21,054 bases of DNA from an uncultured Oscillospiraceae bacterium (lineage in GTDB: Bacteria; Bacillota; Clostridia; Oscillospirales; Oscillospiraceae): positions 1-21,054 of the forward strand of contig CAJTLK010000030.1 of assembly GCA_910577415.1 (NCBI GenBank). Reading direction: 5' to 3'. The translations under genes were made by a program, and so were the position numbers. Each line of letters begins with the position of its first letter. Position 1 is the stretch's first letter. The notes under the pieces are model-generated. The model ran no database searches, was not told where the DNA came from, and saw only the letters and a list, made by a program, of their open reading frames with translations. Positions 19,320 through 21,054 of this stretch are shown piece by piece.

Positions 19320-21054
19320 ATGTCAACTGTGATCACCCACAAGCAATTCCCCAACGAGCGCACCTATGAAATGGACCTGTGCGGACGCCCCCTGAAGATC
19401 AATATGGGCAAGGTTGCCGAGCTTGCCACGGCCTCTGCCATGGTGACCTACGGCGAGACCACCGTCCTGGTGGCCGTTACCTGCGCCCCCCGTCCCCGGG
19501 ACGGCGTGGACTTCTTCCCCCTGAGCGTGGACTTTGAAGAGAAGCTCTATGCCGTGGGCCGTATCCCCGGCAGCTTTATGCGCCGTGAGGGCCAGCCCTC
19601 CCTACCTGCCGTGCTGGCCAGCCGCGTTATTGACCGGTCCATCCGGCCCCTGTTCCCCTATGACTTCCGCAACGACGTGGTATGCACCTGCACCGTGATG
19701 AGCGTAGACCGGGACTGCTCTCCCGAGGTCACCGCCATGATCGGCGTCAGCGCCTGTCTGGCCGTGTCCAACATTCCCTGGGCCGGTCCCATCGGCTGCC
19801 TGGAGGTGGGCTATGTGGACGGCAAGATCGTCCTCAACCCCAACCAGGAGGAAAAGCACAACTCCGCTCTGGACCTGACCGTGGCAGCCACCGCTAAGAA
19901 GGTCATCATGATCGAGGCCGGGGCCAAGGAGCTGCCCGACGACATCATGTACGACGCCATTCTCAAGGCCCACGACGAGATCCAGAAGCAGGTCGACCTT
20001 ATCAACCAGATGGTCGCCGAGCTGGGCAGGGAGAAGATGACCTACGACCACGCAGCCTTTGACCAGGAACTCTTCGACAAGATTGTCGCCGACTTTATGG
20101 ACGAGGCCAAGGCCGCCATGGACACCGACGACAAGAACGTCCGGGAAGAGCGCTGGAACGCCATGATCGAGAAGTGGCACGAGAAGTACCTGGAGGATCA
20201 CCCCGACATGGACCAGTTCCTGGAGGAGATCACCTACAAGTTCCAGAAGAAGATCGTCAAGGCTTGGCTCCTGGAGGGCCACCGTGTGGATGGCCGCCAG
20301 AAGAACGAGATCCGGCCCCTGGCCGCCCAGGTAGGCGTGCTGCCCCGGGTCCACGGCTCCGGCCTCTTTACCCGTGGCCAGACCCAGGTGCTCTCTGTCT
20401 GTACTCTCAACACTCTCACCGCCGTCCAGAAGCTGGACACCATCTGGGAAGAGGAAGAGAAGCGGTACATGCACCACTACAATTTCCCCTCCTACTCCGT
20501 GGGCGAGGCCCGTGCCGCCCGTTCCACCAACCGCCGGGAGAAGGGCCACGGCGCCCTGGCCGAGCGGGCTTTGGAGCCGGTCATTCCCAGCGTGGAGGAG
20601 TTCCCCTATGCTATTCGCGTGGTCTCTGAGGTGCTTTCCTCCAACGGTTCTACCTCCCAGGGTTCCATCTGCGGCTCCACCCTGGCCCTGATGGACGCCG
20701 GTGTGCCCATCAAGGCTCCCGTGGCGGGCATCTCCTGCGGTCTGATCCAGGATGATGACGGCGGTTTCACCACCTTCATTGATATCCAGGGCGTGGAGGA
20801 CTTCCACGGCGAGATGGACTTCAAGGTGGCCGGCACCAAGGCGGGCATCACCGCCATCCAGATGGATATCAAGAACGACGGTCTGAGCCACGCCATCATC
20901 AAGGAGGCCCTGGACATCACCCGTGACGCCCGGTACGCCATTCTGGACGAGATCATGCTTCCCTGCATCGACAAGCCCCGTGCCGAGCTCTCCAAGTACG
21001 CCCCCAAGATGATCTCCATGAAGATCGACGTGGACAAGATCCGGGAGGTCATCG
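19320..21054 (+). CDS. pnp: Polyribonucleotide nucleotidyltransferase (PNPase), 3' truncated by window
   Basis: The ATG follows AAAGGAGG, and 578 codons are visible before the window ends. The first RNase PH domain contains MVTYGETTVLVAV and GRIPGSFMRREG. A helical linker ends at KAWLLEGHRVDGRQ. The second RNase PH domain contains YNFPSYSVGE, GSTSQGSICGSTLALMDAG and the catalytic stretch VEDFHGEMDFKVAGT, with both key Asp residues kept (494 and 500). The last residues (KMISMKIDVDKIREVI) begin the KH domain; the rest of KH and the S1 domain lie outside. PNPase degrades RNA 3' to 5' with phosphate and can add tails in reverse, acting as a trimer with other RNA-decay enzymes. Confidence 0.97.
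   Translation, partial: MSTVITHKQFPNERTYEMDLCGRPLKINMGKVAELATASAMVTYGETTVLVAVTCAPRPRDGVDFFPLSVDFEEKLYAVGRIPGSFMRREGQPSLPAVLASRVIDRSIRPLFPYDFRNDVVCTCTVMSVDRDCSPEVTAMIGVSACLAVSNIPWAGPIGCLEVGYVDGKIVLNPNQEEKHNSALDLTVAATAKKVIMIEAGAKELPDDIMYDAILKAHDEIQKQVDLINQMVAELGREKMTYDHAAFDQELFDKIVADFMDEAKAAMDTDDKNVREERWNAMIEKWHEKYLEDHPDMDQFLEEITYKFQKKIVKAWLLEGHRVDGRQKNEIRPLAAQVGVLPRVHGSGLFTRGQTQVLSVCTLNTLTAVQKLDTIWEEEEKRYMHHYNFPSYSVGEARAARSTNRREKGHGALAERALEPVIPSVEEFPYAIRVVSEVLSSNGSTSQGSICGSTLALMDAGVPIKAPVAGISCGLIQDDDGGFTTFIDIQGVEDFHGEMDFKVAGTKAGITAIQMDIKNDGLSHAIIKEALDITRDARYAILDEIMLPCIDKPRAELSKYAPKMISMKIDVDKIREVI

Noticed and set aside
19602..20891. 429-codon open frame on the minus strand
   Set aside because: It is antisense to pnp, which shows PNPase motifs throughout on the plus strand.

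Overview
The window looks like about 21 kb of chromosome from a GC-rich member of the Clostridia, probably an Oscillospirales gut bacterium of the Flavonifractor, Intestinimonas or Oscillibacter type. This is inferred from strong Shine-Dalgarno sites, lipobox lipoproteins, a YkpA-type ABC-F protein, QueH, YitT, a DUF975 membrane protein, copper-amine-oxidase-N stalk domains and GC-rich third codon positions. I see no transposase, phage gene, CRISPR array, tRNA or rRNA. The genus is a guess from protein style, not a search result.

Left part (1-1203): the 3' end of an ABC-F ATPase gene converges on queH (minus strand), with a bidirectional terminator between them. A palindrome at 1239-1258 lies between the divergent queH and livJ promoters.

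Middle left (1298-7910): a complete branched-chain amino acid ABC transporter operon, livJ-livH-livM-livG-livF. A good sigma-A promoter precedes it. A hairpin-rich gap after livJ probably lowers expression of the downstream genes relative to the binding protein. A DUF975 membrane protein with a long disordered tail follows and ends at a strong terminator.

Centre (7935-17485): a consensus-like promoter opens a compact operon: a ParE/GyrB-type topoisomerase subunit, two tandem paralogous secreted proteins (stalk domain plus DUF1266), a ParC/GyrA-type subunit, a YitT membrane protein and an LUD-domain protein. It ends at a long-range hairpin. Two exported proteins placed between the two halves of a type IIA topoisomerase is the most unusual arrangement in the window.

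Right part (17583-21054): a lipoprotein gene broken by a one-base frameshift, whose transglutaminase-like domain has lost its apparent catalytic Cys and His; then rpsO (S15) with its own promoter and structured leader; then pnp (PNPase) with a long, strongly folded leader, running off the window end. rpsO-pnp is a classic RNA-metabolism pair, and both leaders look like candidates for autoregulation.
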